From NCBI GenBank assembly GCA_947448865.1, contig CANFOW010000009.1, positions 1 through 49,794 of the forward strand: 49,794 nt of DNA, written 5' to 3'. Position 1 is the stretch's first letter. Every line of letters starts with the position of its first letter. A program made the position numbers and the translations under genes. Of this stretch, positions 33,482-43,755 are shown one piece after another. Under the pieces are notes generated by a model. It searched no databases. It saw only the letters and a list, made by a program, of their open reading frames with translations, and was not told the origin of the DNA. This DNA comes from Actinomycetota bacterium (GTDB lineage Bacteria; Actinomycetota; Actinomycetes; S36-B12; UBA5976).

Positions 33482-34290
33482 CACAATTGTCCGCGCTTGC
33501 TCAATTCCGCCATCAGGGCGTTGCGCATTGCGTCAAGCGGAGCATCAGTCTGAGTCATCATTTCGAATTGACGTACTGCTTGGTGAAGCAACATGAGGTA
33601 ACCAGGAACTGTGCGTAGTTTCTCGCTTTCCCAGCGTTGTGCCAGAGCAGTTGGCCAAGGGTGGTACACAACATCAAGCAAAACGCCACGTGGATTTGCA
33701 ATCAAGCCGGCAATACTGTCTGCAACACCAGCCGGCGTTGTGTTGATGGTGAGACTGTGAACTGACGATGTGGCTTGTTCGGCGGAAACTTCATGTAAAG
33801 ACATATTGAGTTGAGTTGCGATATTCGTGCATTCTTCGATAGCAACGACATTGCGTGCCAAGATGTCAACTTTCGTCACTCCAAGTTGACTTGCCGCAAC
33901 AAGCGCAGATCGAGCGGTAGCGCCTGAGCCGATTAACAGCATGTGTTGTAGCGCTACGTCGGTGCACTCGCGAACTGCGTTAACAATTCCAACGACATCT
34001 GTATTGTCCGCCACTATCGTGTCACCCATGATCAAGGTGTTGATTGAACGAGCGAGTAACGCTACCTGCGTGACATCGTGCGCCACCTCGAACGCAATTT
34101 CCTTGAGTGGCATTGTGAGCGACAAACCCATCCACTCAGAATTAAGTGACTCGACGAATTGCTGAAACGAATCAACTGTGACGTCAATGGCTCGGTAATC
34201 ATGAGTCAAACCTGCTTCTACATACCCCGCGTTATGAATACACGGAGAAAGTGAATGCGAAACAGGTGACCCAAGTACTGCAGCATGCAT
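33481..34290 (-). CDS. aroE: Shikimate dehydrogenase
   Basis: The 269-residue enzyme shows VLGSPVSHSLSPCIHNAG, LSLTMPLKE (catalytic Lys), the NADP-binding LLIGSGATARSALVAA and LDVVYHPWPTALAQ. It reduces 3-dehydroshikimate to shikimate. The glycine-rich loop reads GSGATA rather than the common GAGGAA, a minor variant. It follows mltG with no gap. Confidence 0.93.
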   Translation of the reverse strand: MHAAVLGSPVSHSLSPCIHNAGYVEAGLTHDYRAIDVTVDSFQQFVESLNSEWMGLSLTMPLKEIAFEVAHDVTQVALLARSINTLIMGDTIVADNTDVVGIVNAVRECTDVALQHMLLIGSGATARSALVAASQLGVTKVDILARNVVAIEECTNIATQLNMSLHEVSAEQATSSVHSLTINTTPAGVADSIAGLIANPRGVLLDVVYHPWPTALAQRWESEKLRTVPGYLMLLHQAVRQFEMMTQTDAPLDAMRNALMAELSKRGQL

Positions 34291-35436
34291 CTAGCAACTA
34301 CCTGGGTTCGCCTTGCAGTACGCCAAGAATTCGTTCTTGAATTTCAAAAATTCAGAGTACGAGTTTGTGAATTTAGTTTCTTGCGTCGCCAAGTCTGTTG
34401 TTGTGAAGTACAACCAGTTTCCTGTTGCAGGATTGAGCGCCGCTTTGATTGCATCAATTCCAGGATTATCGATTGGTGTCGGCGGCAGTCCGTCGTGCAG
34501 GTACGTGTTGTAGGGAGTGTCTTTGTTCAGCAAATCAGTCGTCAAGATGACATCTGTCTTGCCTAATCCATAGTTCACTGTTGAGTCGAATTGCAGTCTC
34601 ATAGGTTCAGTGAGTCGGTTGTACACAACACGAGACACTTTGTCGAAATCACGGGGATGACCTTCGACCTGAAGCAACGATGCAATTGTGATGATGTCGT
34701 ATGGTGACATGCCTAGTGTCTGAGACTTGGCTTGTATGTCGAGCGTGGCAATTTCAGAATTGAATTTATCCACCATTGTCTTCAGGACTAGTTCGGCAGT
34801 TGCGTTTGGCGGGAAGTCATATGTGGCAGGAAACAGAAAACCTTCCACTTTGCCTTGTGCGTAAGCAGGTAGGCCAAGCGCAGTTGGATTGGCCACGACG
34901 GCATCAAAATCCGAACGAGGAATGCCAGTTCCTTGAGCGAGTGCATTCAACACCCATTCGACGCGCTTGCCTTCAGGGATCACCACTTTTTTAACGATAC
35001 GAGAAACCGGATCGAGCAATGCCTTGATGGCGTCGGATGACTTCATCTGAAGTTTGAGTGTGTAGAAGCCTGGCTGGATACTCGAACTATCTGGATTCTC
35101 GGTTGCAGCTCTCGTGAATGAATCCACTGACGCAACAACGCCTTGAGCTTTGAGATTGTTGCCAATTTGAGCCAGTGTTTCGCCGCTGGTCACTTCAACT
35201 TGAACTGTGTCAGTTCCGGGACCGGCAAAGTCAGGAGCACCTTGAAAATGCTTCATCACTTTAGGTAGTGCAACGGCAATCCCTCCCAACATGACAGCAA
35301 GTACAAGAACTGTGATGAGAAATCCCCGGACTCGCGATGGCTGTTTTTCATTTTTACGCTTGCCACGTGGGCTCGTCGGAGGTCTTGACGAAGATGGTGG
35401 TCCAAAGATATCCAAGTTACTCACTGGCGTGCTCAC
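34291..35436 (-). CDS. mltG: Endolytic murein transglycosylase MltG
   Basis: The 381-residue protein has a basic cytoplasmic start, one membrane helix (about 38-58), a LysM-like region (about 75-130) and the catalytic YceG domain with Glu258 in SLLQVEGHPRDF. It cuts nascent peptidoglycan to release strands. The GTG start lies inside the ruvX coding region (20-nt overlap), in the conserved ruvX-mltG-aroE order. Confidence 0.94.
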   Translation of the reverse strand: MSTPVSNLDIFGPPSSSRPPTSPRGKRKNEKQPSRVRGFLITVLVLAVMLGGIAVALPKVMKHFQGAPDFAGPGTDTVQVEVTSGETLAQIGNNLKAQGVVASVDSFTRAATENPDSSSIQPGFYTLKLQMKSSDAIKALLDPVSRIVKKVVIPEGKRVEWVLNALAQGTGIPRSDFDAVVANPTALGLPAYAQGKVEGFLFPATYDFPPNATAELVLKTMVDKFNSEIATLDIQAKSQTLGMSPYDIITIASLLQVEGHPRDFDKVSRVVYNRLTEPMRLQFDSTVNYGLGKTDVILTTDLLNKDTPYNTYLHDGLPPTPIDNPGIDAIKAALNPATGNWLYFTTTDLATQETKFTNSYSEFLKFKNEFLAYCKANPGSC

Positions 35437-35872
35437 CTACTCTGATGCCTGCCGGAGAGTGCATCTGTTTTTCGACTGCAAGTGCATGTTCGAGAATCAC
35501 AATAGCGGCTGCTTGGTCTATTACGTCACGACTTGTTCGCGAAGTACGACCGGAATCTCGCATTGCACTTGTTGCGGTAACAGTACTCAATCGTTCATCA
35601 ACTAAATACACATCACACTCTGTGAGTTCATTCAGTTGCTCTGCAAATGTGATTGCATGATGGGTTGACGTTGTGTGTGATCCTGACAGTGAAAGCGGAA
35701 GTCCTACATACACAATTGCTGCGTCATATTCAGTAACGAGTTGCGCAATGTGCGCAACGGCATCATCACCAGCCGCAACTGTAGCGACTGGAACAGCCAT
35801 AATTCCCGCTGGATCTGTTCGAGCTACACCGATTCTGGCTTGACCAACATCAATGCCGAACCGGATTCCCAC
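35417..35872 (-). CDS. ruvX: RuvX/YqgF Holliday junction resolvase-like protein
   Basis: The 151-residue RNase H-fold protein has the YqgF landmarks GIDVGQARIGVA, VYVGLPLSLSG and VDERLSTVTA, and an Asp in RDVIDQAAA. Members act in 16S rRNA 5'-end processing or as nucleases. It lies 11 nt after alaS and overlaps mltG. Confidence 0.93.
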   Translation of the reverse strand: MGIRFGIDVGQARIGVARTDPAGIMAVPVATVAAGDDAVAHIAQLVTEYDAAIVYVGLPLSLSGSHTTSTHHAITFAEQLNELTECDVYLVDERLSTVTATSAMRDSGRTSRTSRDVIDQAAAIVILEHALAVEKQMHSPAGIRVGEHASE

Positions 35873-35883
35873 AGTACGGACTC

Positions 35884-38538
35884 TTAGAGATTCTGGTCTA
35901 AAGCACGAAGTGCGTTATCAAGTCCAGACACATTTGTTCCGCCACCTTGTGCCATCTCCGCGTTTCCGCCACCACGTCCATCGATGAACGGGAGAATAAT
36001 CTGCAGAATGGATTGAGCACTTGCACCCAAGTCACGTGCTGCAGAATCTGTGGCACTCACGATGCTCACTTTGTCCTCCTCAACAACAGCGCCAACGAGA
36101 ACGTATCCCGACGTCGTGATTTTAGATTTTGCAGAAGTAACAATGTCGCGCAACTGGTTAGCTTCAGTTCCGACCGGTGCCGTGAAGCGATACAACGAAA
36201 TGTCTCCAACACGGGTCGGTTGACCCAGTAATCCTGCAATGTCATTCATCAACGCAGCGGACTTCACTTTATTGATTTCACGCTCTGCTTGGCGCAGACG
36301 TTCAATCATTTTCCCGATGCGATCTGGCAACTCTTCTGGTCGAGCTTTTGTCATTTCGGCTAGCTGGGCAACGAGTGCGTGTTCGCGAGCAAGGAATCTG
36401 TATGCATCAGCACCAACAAGTGCCTCTACACGCCGCACGCCAGCCCCGATGGAACCTTCAGAGAGGAAGGTGACAACACCAAGTTGTCCGGAACTGTGAG
36501 TGTGCGTGCCACCGCAGAGTTCCCTCGCCCAATCGCCAACGCTGACAACGCGTACTTTGTCGCCGTACTTTTCACCAAAGAGAGCCATCGCGCCTGTTGC
36601 ACGAGCTTGATCTTGTGTCATAACTTCGGCTGTCACAAGTAGATCTTGGATCAAAAGTTCATTTACTCGAGATTCGACATCATTGAGCACACTTTGTGGA
36701 ACTGCTCCAGCACTAGGAAAATCAAAACGTAAACGACCTGGCGAATTTTCAGAACCCATCTGGGTGGCAGTCTCACCGAGTGCTTCACGGAATGCTTTGT
36801 GCACCATGTGTGTCGCTGTGTGAGCCCGCGAAATAGCGAGTCGTCGCTCGACATCTACGCGAGCAATTGCGCCTGCCCCGACGGTAACTTCGCCATGTGA
36901 CACAACTCCGCGGTGCACGAACAAACCAGGCACAGGCGTTTGTACGTCGGAAACCGTAATAACTGTGCCGTCTGCGAGAACAATCTGACCGTGGTCAGCA
37001 AGCTGGCCACCGCTCTCGGCGTAAAACGATGTTCGATCAACAACGATTTCAACGGCGCTACCAACAGATGCATTCGAGACATCAGTTCCGTCTACCAAGA
37101 TGCCAGTGACAGTGCCTTCGGTCTCGGTCTGGGTGTATCCAGTGAATTCGGTTGTACCTGCTCGACCCATGATTTCGCGATACATCGTGACTGGAACAAC
37201 GCCACTCTTGCGCGAGGCTGCATCAGCCTTAGCACGCGTGCGCTGCACTTGCATCAAACTACGGAATCCGTCTTCGTCTACAGATAGTCCTTGTTCGGAT
37301 GCCATTTCCAAGGTCAAGTCAATGGGAAATCCAAAAGTGTCGTGCAACGCGAAAGCAGATTCACCACTGAGTACCGGTGTGCTCGTGGTCTTGAGTTCCT
37401 TGACAGCCATGTCAAACATCGCAGTTCCTCGCTCAAGCGTGGACAAGAAACTTTCTTCTTCTGCCACTGCAATTGACGTGATGCGTCCCTTGTCCGTCAG
37501 CAGTTCGGGATATTGCGGAGACATTGCCGAGATGCTCGCATCAATGAGTTCTGACATTGTCGGATCGAGGGCGCCAAGTAAGCGCATGTTGCGCACTACG
37601 CGTCGCAGAATTCGGCGAAGAACATAGCCACGACCTTCATTGCCGGGGAGAACGCCGTCACCAATCAAGAACGCACACGTGCGGGCATGGTCTGCAATGA
37701 CGCGTAAAGCAACGTCAGACTTCGTGTCGCGTCCATACGTTGTTGATGACAGTGCACTTGCTCGATCAAGAATTATTTTGGTCGTATCGATTTCATAAAT
37801 GTTGTCGACGCCTTGAAGTAGCGCTGCCATGCGTTCAAGACCCATACCGGTGTCGATGTTCTTTGCAGGAAGCTCGCCAAGAATGTCGTACCCTTCTTTG
37901 CCTGGTCCGCCACCACGTTCGAACTGCATAAAAACTAAATTCCAGACTTCGAGATAACGATCTTCGTCAGCTACTGGTCCACCTTCGCGACCATGCTCAG
38001 GGCCACGATCGTAATAAATTTCAGAACATGGACCACATGGACCGGGTACACCCATTGACCAGAAGTTGTCGGCCATACCGCGACGTTGAATCCGATCTAG
38101 AGGCACACCAACTTTTTTATGCCAAATGTCGATTGCTTCATCATCGTCAAGATAAACAGTTGCCCACAGTTTGTCTTCCGGGAACCCGTAACCACCGTCA
38201 GCAGGTGATTTGGTGAGAAGTTCCCATGCAAAAGGTATGGCTTCTTCTTTGAAGTAATCTCCGAATGAAAAGTTTCCGCACATTTGGAAAAATGAGGCGT
38301 GACGCGTGGTCTTACCGACTTCTTCAATGTCGAGTGTGCGCACTACTTTTTGAACGCTGGCAGCACGTGGATATGGCGGTGCGGCTTCGCCGAGAAAGTA
38401 CGGCTTAAATGGCACCATTCCAGCATTGACAAACAAAAGTGTGGGGTCGTCAAGCAACAGGCTCGCGCTAGGGACCACCGTATGCCCGTTGGTCTGGAAG
38501 TAGTCCAGAAACTTCTGGCGGATTTGTGCGGAATCCAC
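35884..38538 (-). CDS. alaS: Alanine--tRNA ligase
   Basis: The 884-residue enzyme starts at GTG with a GGGGAG ribosome site. It has the class II catalytic core (FVNAGMVPFKPYFLG), the editing domain with HTATHMVH and CGGTHTH (the zinc ligands), and a C-terminal dimerisation region (AEMAQGGGTNVSGLD). It charges tRNA-Ala and edits mischarged Ser and Gly. Confidence 0.97.
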   Translation of the reverse strand: MDSAQIRQKFLDYFQTNGHTVVPSASLLLDDPTLLFVNAGMVPFKPYFLGEAAPPYPRAASVQKVVRTLDIEEVGKTTRHASFFQMCGNFSFGDYFKEEAIPFAWELLTKSPADGGYGFPEDKLWATVYLDDDEAIDIWHKKVGVPLDRIQRRGMADNFWSMGVPGPCGPCSEIYYDRGPEHGREGGPVADEDRYLEVWNLVFMQFERGGGPGKEGYDILGELPAKNIDTGMGLERMAALLQGVDNIYEIDTTKIILDRASALSSTTYGRDTKSDVALRVIADHARTCAFLIGDGVLPGNEGRGYVLRRILRRVVRNMRLLGALDPTMSELIDASISAMSPQYPELLTDKGRITSIAVAEEESFLSTLERGTAMFDMAVKELKTTSTPVLSGESAFALHDTFGFPIDLTLEMASEQGLSVDEDGFRSLMQVQRTRAKADAASRKSGVVPVTMYREIMGRAGTTEFTGYTQTETEGTVTGILVDGTDVSNASVGSAVEIVVDRTSFYAESGGQLADHGQIVLADGTVITVSDVQTPVPGLFVHRGVVSHGEVTVGAGAIARVDVERRLAISRAHTATHMVHKAFREALGETATQMGSENSPGRLRFDFPSAGAVPQSVLNDVESRVNELLIQDLLVTAEVMTQDQARATGAMALFGEKYGDKVRVVSVGDWARELCGGTHTHSSGQLGVVTFLSEGSIGAGVRRVEALVGADAYRFLAREHALVAQLAEMTKARPEELPDRIGKMIERLRQAEREINKVKSAALMNDIAGLLGQPTRVGDISLYRFTAPVGTEANQLRDIVTSAKSKITTSGYVLVGAVVEEDKVSIVSATDSAARDLGASAQSILQIILPFIDGRGGGNAEMAQGGGTNVSGLDNALRALDQNL

Positions 38539-38557
38539 TGTTGGTCTCCCCTTTCAT

Positions 38558-38586
38558 ACGGTAGGTCGTACTCGGCGTATTGATAA
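38558..38586 (-). promoter_or_regulatory. Candidate alaS promoter
   Basis: On the minus strand, TTATCA (38581-38586) is followed after 17 nt by TACCGT (38558-38563), about 20 nt before the GTG start. It sits in the 75-nt gap downstream of rarA, so alaS may have its own start besides readthrough. No T-box leader is present. Confidence 0.4.
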
Positions 38587-38613
38587 ACCCTAACGAATAG
38601 GCGCGTGAGACAG

Positions 38614-39933
38614 TTACTTGCGTCCTAGTAGACCGCGAATTCGGTCAAGAACACTTTGAGCAGCAGACTCACTTCCGCGACCTGCAGGACGGTAATAGCG
38701 AGCCTGCGCGAGACTATCGGGAAGGTACTGCTGGGCAGCGACACCTTCGGGAAGGTCGTGTGGATAGATGTATCCCACGCCGTGTCCAAGATCGCCTGCT
38801 CGCGCATAATGACTGTCTCGAAGGTGTGGTGGTACTTCGCCAATTGCACCTGTGCGTACATCTGAAATGGCTGCGTCCATTGCTAAGTATGCGGCATTTG
38901 ATTTCGGTGCCATAGCGAGTGCGATGGTGACGTGGCCAAGAGTAATACGTGCCTCGGGCATACCGATTAATTGCACTGTGTGTGCTGCTGCTTGCGCCAG
39001 TGGCAACATTGTGTTGTCGGCAAGCCCAATATCTTCACTTGCAAGAATGAGTAATCGACGCGCAATGAAGCGTGGATCTTCTCCGGCTTCTAGCATGCGT
39101 GCAAGGTAGTGCAATGAGGCGTCAGGATCTGAACCGCGCACACTCTTGATGAATGCGCTAATGACGTCGTAGTGCTGGTCACCGGCTTTGTCATAGCGAA
39201 CGATGTTGTGGTCGCTTGCTGCAGAAACATGATCTGCTGTCACGCTTGATGACCCAAGGTCTGTTGCTACGGCTGCAGCTGCTTCAAGAACTGTGAGAGC
39301 TCGTCGAGCGTCTCCTCCAGAAAGTCGCACGATCATGTCGCGAGCATCTTCGTCAAGCGACACCGAATTTCTTAAACCGCGTTCGTCTTTAAGTGAGCGT
39401 TCTATGAGTCGATTAATGTCATCGTTATTCAAACTGTGCAAAGTAATCATTAATGAACGTGACAAAAGTGGTGCTATCACCGAAAACGAAGGGTTCTCGG
39501 TTGTTGCAGCTACGAGTGTGACCCAGCCGTTCTCCACACCAGGCAGAAGTGCATCTTGTTGTGTCTTATTAAAACGATGAACTTCATCGACAAAGAGAAC
39601 TGTTTGTAATCCATAGAGTGATTTGTTTTCTTGAGCTGTTGTGATGACATCTCGCACGTCTTTGATACCGGCCGTAATTGCTGATAGCTCGACAAAGCGA
39701 GCTGATCCTGCGCGAGCCATCAGTTGAGCCAGTGTTGTTTTTCCAGTACCCGGAGGCCCCCACAAAATAACGGATGACCTGGAAGCGTCGGACTCGGTGT
39801 CGAGCAAACGACGTAATGGACTGCCTTGACCTAATGCATGACTCTGACCTACGAATTCAGCAATCGTGCGCGGACGCATGCGAACCGCAAGTGGCGCGAC
39901 GACACTGTCATTATCGAAAAGCGACGCCGACAT
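38614..39933 (-). CDS. rarA: Replication-associated recombination protein RarA
   Basis: The 439-residue AAA+ ATPase has GPPGTGKT (59-66), LFVDEVHRFNKTQQDALLP with Walker B, and the MgsA-type C-terminal tetramerisation domain ending in RYYRPAGRGSE. It acts at stalled replication forks. The AspS stop is 5 nt upstream of its start, suggesting one transcription unit aspS-rarA. Confidence 0.95.
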   Translation of the reverse strand: MSASLFDNDSVVAPLAVRMRPRTIAEFVGQSHALGQGSPLRRLLDTESDASRSSVILWGPPGTGKTTLAQLMARAGSARFVELSAITAGIKDVRDVITTAQENKSLYGLQTVLFVDEVHRFNKTQQDALLPGVENGWVTLVAATTENPSFSVIAPLLSRSLMITLHSLNNDDINRLIERSLKDERGLRNSVSLDEDARDMIVRLSGGDARRALTVLEAAAAVATDLGSSSVTADHVSAASDHNIVRYDKAGDQHYDVISAFIKSVRGSDPDASLHYLARMLEAGEDPRFIARRLLILASEDIGLADNTMLPLAQAAAHTVQLIGMPEARITLGHVTIALAMAPKSNAAYLAMDAAISDVRTGAIGEVPPHLRDSHYARAGDLGHGVGYIYPHDLPEGVAAQQYLPDSLAQARYYRPAGRGSESAAQSVLDRIRGLLGRK

Positions 39934-39938
39934 GATGC

Positions 39939-41678
39939 CTATTCGTCTGTTTCGGCGAACGGATCGAAATCAATGCCTGCTTCGAGTCGCTGCTGCCCAG
40001 TAATCGGCGTTGGTGCACTAGTAAGTGGGTCAAAGCCTGCCCCAGTCTTGGGGAAAGCGATGACATCGCGAAGACTTGTTGAGCCAGCGAGCAACATACA
40101 AATGCGATCCCATCCAAATGCAATGCCGCCGTGTGGTGGTGGTCCGTATGCGAATGCTTCGAGAAGGAAGCCAAACTTTTCTTTAGCTTCTTCATCGCTC
40201 AGTCCAAGCATGGTGAACACACGTTCTTGAACGTCACTTTGATGGATACGAATAGAACCGCCACCAATTTCGTTGCCATTGCACACGATGTCGTAAGCCC
40301 ACGCAAGCGCTTTATCTGGTGCTTCTTCGAATCGATTAATCCACTCTGAGTTTGGTGACGTGAATGGGTGATGAACTGCAGTCCAGCCACCTTCGTCAGT
40401 TTTTTCAAACATTGGCGCATCGACAATCCACAAGAATGACCACTCGTCATCGTTAATCAGTCCACAGCGACGACCAACTTCAAGACGCACTGCTCCAAGC
40501 AAAGACTGTGAGGAGGACTTGTCACCGGCGGCAAAGAATGCGCAGTCACCAGGACGAGCACCGAGATGAGCAGCAAGGCCAGCACGTTCAGAATCTGAAA
40601 GGTTCTTGGCAACTGGTCCAGAAAGTTCGCCAGACTCATCAAATGTGACATAGGCCAATCCCTTAGCGCCACGCTGTTTGGCCCAATCCTGCCAGGCATC
40701 AAATGTGCGACGTGGTTGGTCTGCTCCACCTGGCATCACGACAGCGCCAACGTACTCGGCTTGGAAAACTCTGAACTCTGTGTCAGCGAAATAAGAAGTG
40801 CAGTCTGTGAGTTCGAGATCGAATCGCAAATCAGGCTTGTCCGAACCGTAGCGATCCATCGCGTCAAAATAGGTCATACGTGGAATCGCACCAATCTCGT
40901 GACCGATTGTGCCTTTCCATAAATTGCGCACAATGTCTTCAGCTACTTCGATGATGTCATCTTGTTCAACGAATGACATTTCAATATCGAGTTGAGTAAA
41001 TTCTGGTTGACGATCCGCGCGGAAATCTTCATCTCGGTAGCAACGAGCAATCTGGTAATACCGTTCCATTCCAGCAACCATCAACAGTTGTTTGAACAGC
41101 TGAGGGCTTTGTGGGAGTGCGTACCAATGTCCTGGTTGTAAACGCACCGGCACTAAGAAGTCGCGAGCACCTTCGGGTGTTGAACGAGTCAACGTAGGTG
41201 TTTCAATTTCAACAAAGTCGCGAGCGTCAAGAATTTCTCGTGCTAAACGATTGACTTTGCTTCGCATGCGCAACGCGCGACTCGCGGATGGGCGACGTAA
41301 GTCAAGGTAACGGTACTTAAAGCGAGTTTCATCACCAACATTGATGGTGTCATCAATCGGAAACGGCAAAGGTGCACTCTTGCTCAGAACCGTGACTTGT
41401 TCCGCAACAATTTCAATATCTCCAGTTGGGATTTCCGAATTTTCGTTACCTGCTGGACGAATGCGCACAGTACCTGTGACTTGTAGACAGAACTCGTTAC
41501 GCAGGTCGTGTGCTACAGATTCTTCGTTAACAACAACTTGGACAATTCCCGACGCATCACGCAGGTCAAAGAATGCAATGCCACCATGGTCACGGCGACG
41601 AGCAATCCAACCAGCAAGTACGACCCGTTGGTCAGCGAGTGGTGCCCGTAGAGCGCCACAGTCATGAGTCCGAAGCAT
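39939..41678 (-). CDS. aspS: Aspartate--tRNA ligase, probably non-discriminating
   Basis: The 579-residue bacterial-type AspRS has an N-terminal OB domain ([19 protein letters not shown]), class II motifs ([30 protein letters not shown]) and a GAD insertion domain. His follows RRRD, where discriminating enzymes such as that of E. coli have Leu. This His-Gly pattern is associated with non-discriminating enzymes that also make Asp-tRNA(Asn) for GatCAB. It is preceded by an AAAGGGA ribosome site. Confidence 0.95.
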   Translation of the reverse strand: MLRTHDCGALRAPLADQRVVLAGWIARRRDHGGIAFFDLRDASGIVQVVVNEESVAHDLRNEFCLQVTGTVRIRPAGNENSEIPTGDIEIVAEQVTVLSKSAPLPFPIDDTINVGDETRFKYRYLDLRRPSASRALRMRSKVNRLAREILDARDFVEIETPTLTRSTPEGARDFLVPVRLQPGHWYALPQSPQLFKQLLMVAGMERYYQIARCYRDEDFRADRQPEFTQLDIEMSFVEQDDIIEVAEDIVRNLWKGTIGHEIGAIPRMTYFDAMDRYGSDKPDLRFDLELTDCTSYFADTEFRVFQAEYVGAVVMPGGADQPRRTFDAWQDWAKQRGAKGLAYVTFDESGELSGPVAKNLSDSERAGLAAHLGARPGDCAFFAAGDKSSSQSLLGAVRLEVGRRCGLINDDEWSFLWIVDAPMFEKTDEGGWTAVHHPFTSPNSEWINRFEEAPDKALAWAYDIVCNGNEIGGGSIRIHQSDVQERVFTMLGLSDEEAKEKFGFLLEAFAYGPPPHGGIAFGWDRICMLLAGSTSLRDVIAFPKTGAGFDPLTSAPTPITGQQRLEAGIDFDPFAETDE

Positions 41679-41725
41679 CTTGTCCCTTTAGTATTCGGTC
41701 ATCACCCGGATGAGTAATGGTGTTG

Positions 41726-42985
41726 TTAAGAAAGTCTCGCAACCATCTCGGTAACGACTAATTCTAGAGCAACGACAGCCTGCTCCCCTGTCGCAAGGTT
41801 TTTCAGCGTAATGGTTCCCTGCGCAAGTTCGTCTTGGCCAACGATTAGGGCAAATTTTGCTCCGCTGCGATCGGCGCTCTTCATTGACGCTTTTATGCTG
41901 CGGCCATCAAATGCAAAGTCACTCTTGACGCCCGCAGCTCGGAGCTGCCCAAGCAAAGTAACTGCGGCTGTGGCAGTTCCATCGCCGAGCGCAATAACAA
42001 AGGCATCAAGACTCTGGGTTGCAGTGAGGTCAATGCCTTCGGCTTGCACGGCTAGACAAGTGCGATCGACTCCAAGTCCAAAACCGACACCGGCTAGCGC
42101 AGGACCACCAATAGTTTCAATGAGCCCGTCATAACGACCGCCGCCTCCGATAGCTGACTGAGCGCCGAGTCCATCGTGAACGCATTCAAAGGTAGTTCGC
42201 ACGTAGTAATCAAGCCCGCGAACCAGCCGAGGTGCATTCTCGTACTGAACACCAAGAGCATCCAAGTACCCCAACACTGCCGTGTGGTGGTCTGAACATT
42301 CAACGCAGAGATGGTCTGGCATCAACGGTGCATCAACGAGAAGTTTCTGAATGTCAGGACGCTTATCGTCAAGAACTCGTAGTGGGTTGATCTGCGCTCG
42401 CTTCTGGGTTGCTTCATCTAAGTTGAGTGTGCTCAGAAAACTTAAAAGTAACGTTCGGTATGCGGGACGACATTCTTGACAACCTAAAGAATTGATAAGT
42501 AAACGCACTTGTTTAAGGCCAAGTAATTCACGCTGTGCGTAAATAGCCATCCAAATAACTTCGGCATCAAGTGCAGGATCAGATGATCCGATTGCTTCTA
42601 CCCCGACTTGAGTGTGTTGGCGGTAGCGCCCTGATTGTGGTTGCTCATAACGAAAGTTGGGTCCCGTGTACCAAACTTTGGCTGGCAATGCTCCGCGATC
42701 CATACGATTTTCTAACATGGCTCGTAAAACACCAGCAGTACCTTCAGGACGCAAGGTCAAACTACGTCCTGAACGATCTTCAAATGTGTACATCTCTTTT
42801 GACACAACGTCAGTTGACTCGCCAACGCCACGCACAAACAGCGCAGTGTCTTCGAACATCGGTGTTTCTATGTAGCCATAGCCAGATGTCATCGGTGGCG
42901 TTGATAGGGCGTGCTTAACTGCCAACCACGTTGAAGAAAATGGTGGGATGACGTCGTAGGTGCCTTTAGGTGCTTGAAACATCAT
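41726..42985 (-). CDS. hisS: Histidine--tRNA ligase
   Basis: The 419-residue class II enzyme has KGTYDVIPPFSS, the motif 2 region FRYEQPQSGRYRQHTQVG, the histidine-binding RGLDYYVRTTFE, and GGGRYDGLI with GFGLGVDR. Two ATG codons in tandem (42985 and 42982) overlap the stop of the upstream hydrolase gene. No T-box is seen. Confidence 0.96.
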   Translation of the reverse strand: MMFQAPKGTYDVIPPFSSTWLAVKHALSTPPMTSGYGYIETPMFEDTALFVRGVGESTDVVSKEMYTFEDRSGRSLTLRPEGTAGVLRAMLENRMDRGALPAKVWYTGPNFRYEQPQSGRYRQHTQVGVEAIGSSDPALDAEVIWMAIYAQRELLGLKQVRLLINSLGCQECRPAYRTLLLSFLSTLNLDEATQKRAQINPLRVLDDKRPDIQKLLVDAPLMPDHLCVECSDHHTAVLGYLDALGVQYENAPRLVRGLDYYVRTTFECVHDGLGAQSAIGGGGRYDGLIETIGGPALAGVGFGLGVDRTCLAVQAEGIDLTATQSLDAFVIALGDGTATAAVTLLGQLRAAGVKSDFAFDGRSIKASMKSADRSGAKFALIVGQDELAQGTITLKNLATGEQAVVALELVVTEMVARLS

Positions 42986-43671
42986 GTTGCTGACAATCCT
43001 TGAGCAATTCGCAGGAGGTATTGATTAGTAGTGCGTTCAAGAGCCATTGTGCTAGATGGACCGTGTCCTGGATAAATTCTCTTATCGTCATTCAACGAGA
43101 GCACTACATCGCGTAATGACGCGTTCATCTGGGCAGATGAGCCAGATGGCAGATCTGTTCTCCCTATGGCCCCTGCGAAGACAACATCTCCCGTGAACAC
43201 TGTTGGCAGCTCTCCGGCGAAATCAAATAACGCAGATCCAGCAGTATGACCAGGTGCGTGACGCACTGTGATGTCAAAACCCGCAATGGACAGTGTCATG
43301 TTGTCGCTTAGTTCAGTGACTTCATCTGGGTCTTGGAAAAATTCGTCGGTTCCCAACATCGTGGGAAGCGCTTCGCGGGTCTGGGCGCTGAGACCCGGTG
43401 TGGGATCTGCCAACCAGGGACGATCTGCCGAGTGGATGAGCGCAGGAATCCCGTACCCCGATGCCACGGGAAAGACTGACCACATGTGGTCAATGTGTCC
43501 GTGAGTAACCATGACGGCGATGGGCTTGAGGTTATGTCGCTCGACTGCCTCACGTACACCTGAAGCCGCACCCATACCGGGGTCAATAATGATGCACTCG
43601 CTGTGCGCTGATGGCGCTACAACATAGCAATTCGTCTGCCATGGTCCGGCGGCGAAGGATTCAATAAGCAT
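42982..43671 (-). CDS. Metallo-beta-lactamase fold hydrolase (glyoxalase II-like)
   Basis: The 229-residue protein carries VTHGHIDHMW, HAPGHTAGS, FTGDVVFAGAIGR and YPGHGP, a full binuclear metal site. It resembles hydroxyacylglutathione hydrolase, but the substrate is not evident and actinobacteria usually lack glutathione. A homologue precedes hisS in mycobacteria, as here. Confidence 0.9.
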   Translation of the reverse strand: MLIESFAAGPWQTNCYVVAPSAHSECIIIDPGMGAASGVREAVERHNLKPIAVMVTHGHIDHMWSVFPVASGYGIPALIHSADRPWLADPTPGLSAQTREALPTMLGTDEFFQDPDEVTELSDNMTLSIAGFDITVRHAPGHTAGSALFDFAGELPTVFTGDVVFAGAIGRTDLPSGSSAQMNASLRDVVLSLNDDKRIYPGHGPSSTMALERTTNQYLLRIAQGLSAT

Positions 43672-43741
43672 GGGGCTCTTTCACGTCACAATCTCTATTA
43701 GGTCAAGGCTACCGCCGCGCCCAGCACATTGATTTGCACCC

Positions 43742-43755
43742 TAGAATGACTACTT
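43742..43755 (+). promoter_or_regulatory. Putative leaderless -10 box for the cyclophilin gene
   Basis: TAGAAT (43742-43747) lies 8 nt before the GTG start at 43756. No ribosome site precedes the GTG. The 84-nt divergent gap holds nothing else that I recognise. Confidence 0.45.

Noticed and set aside
38539-38613. T-box riboswitch upstream of alaS, aspS or hisS
   Set aside because: The leaders are too short and contain no T-box consensus.
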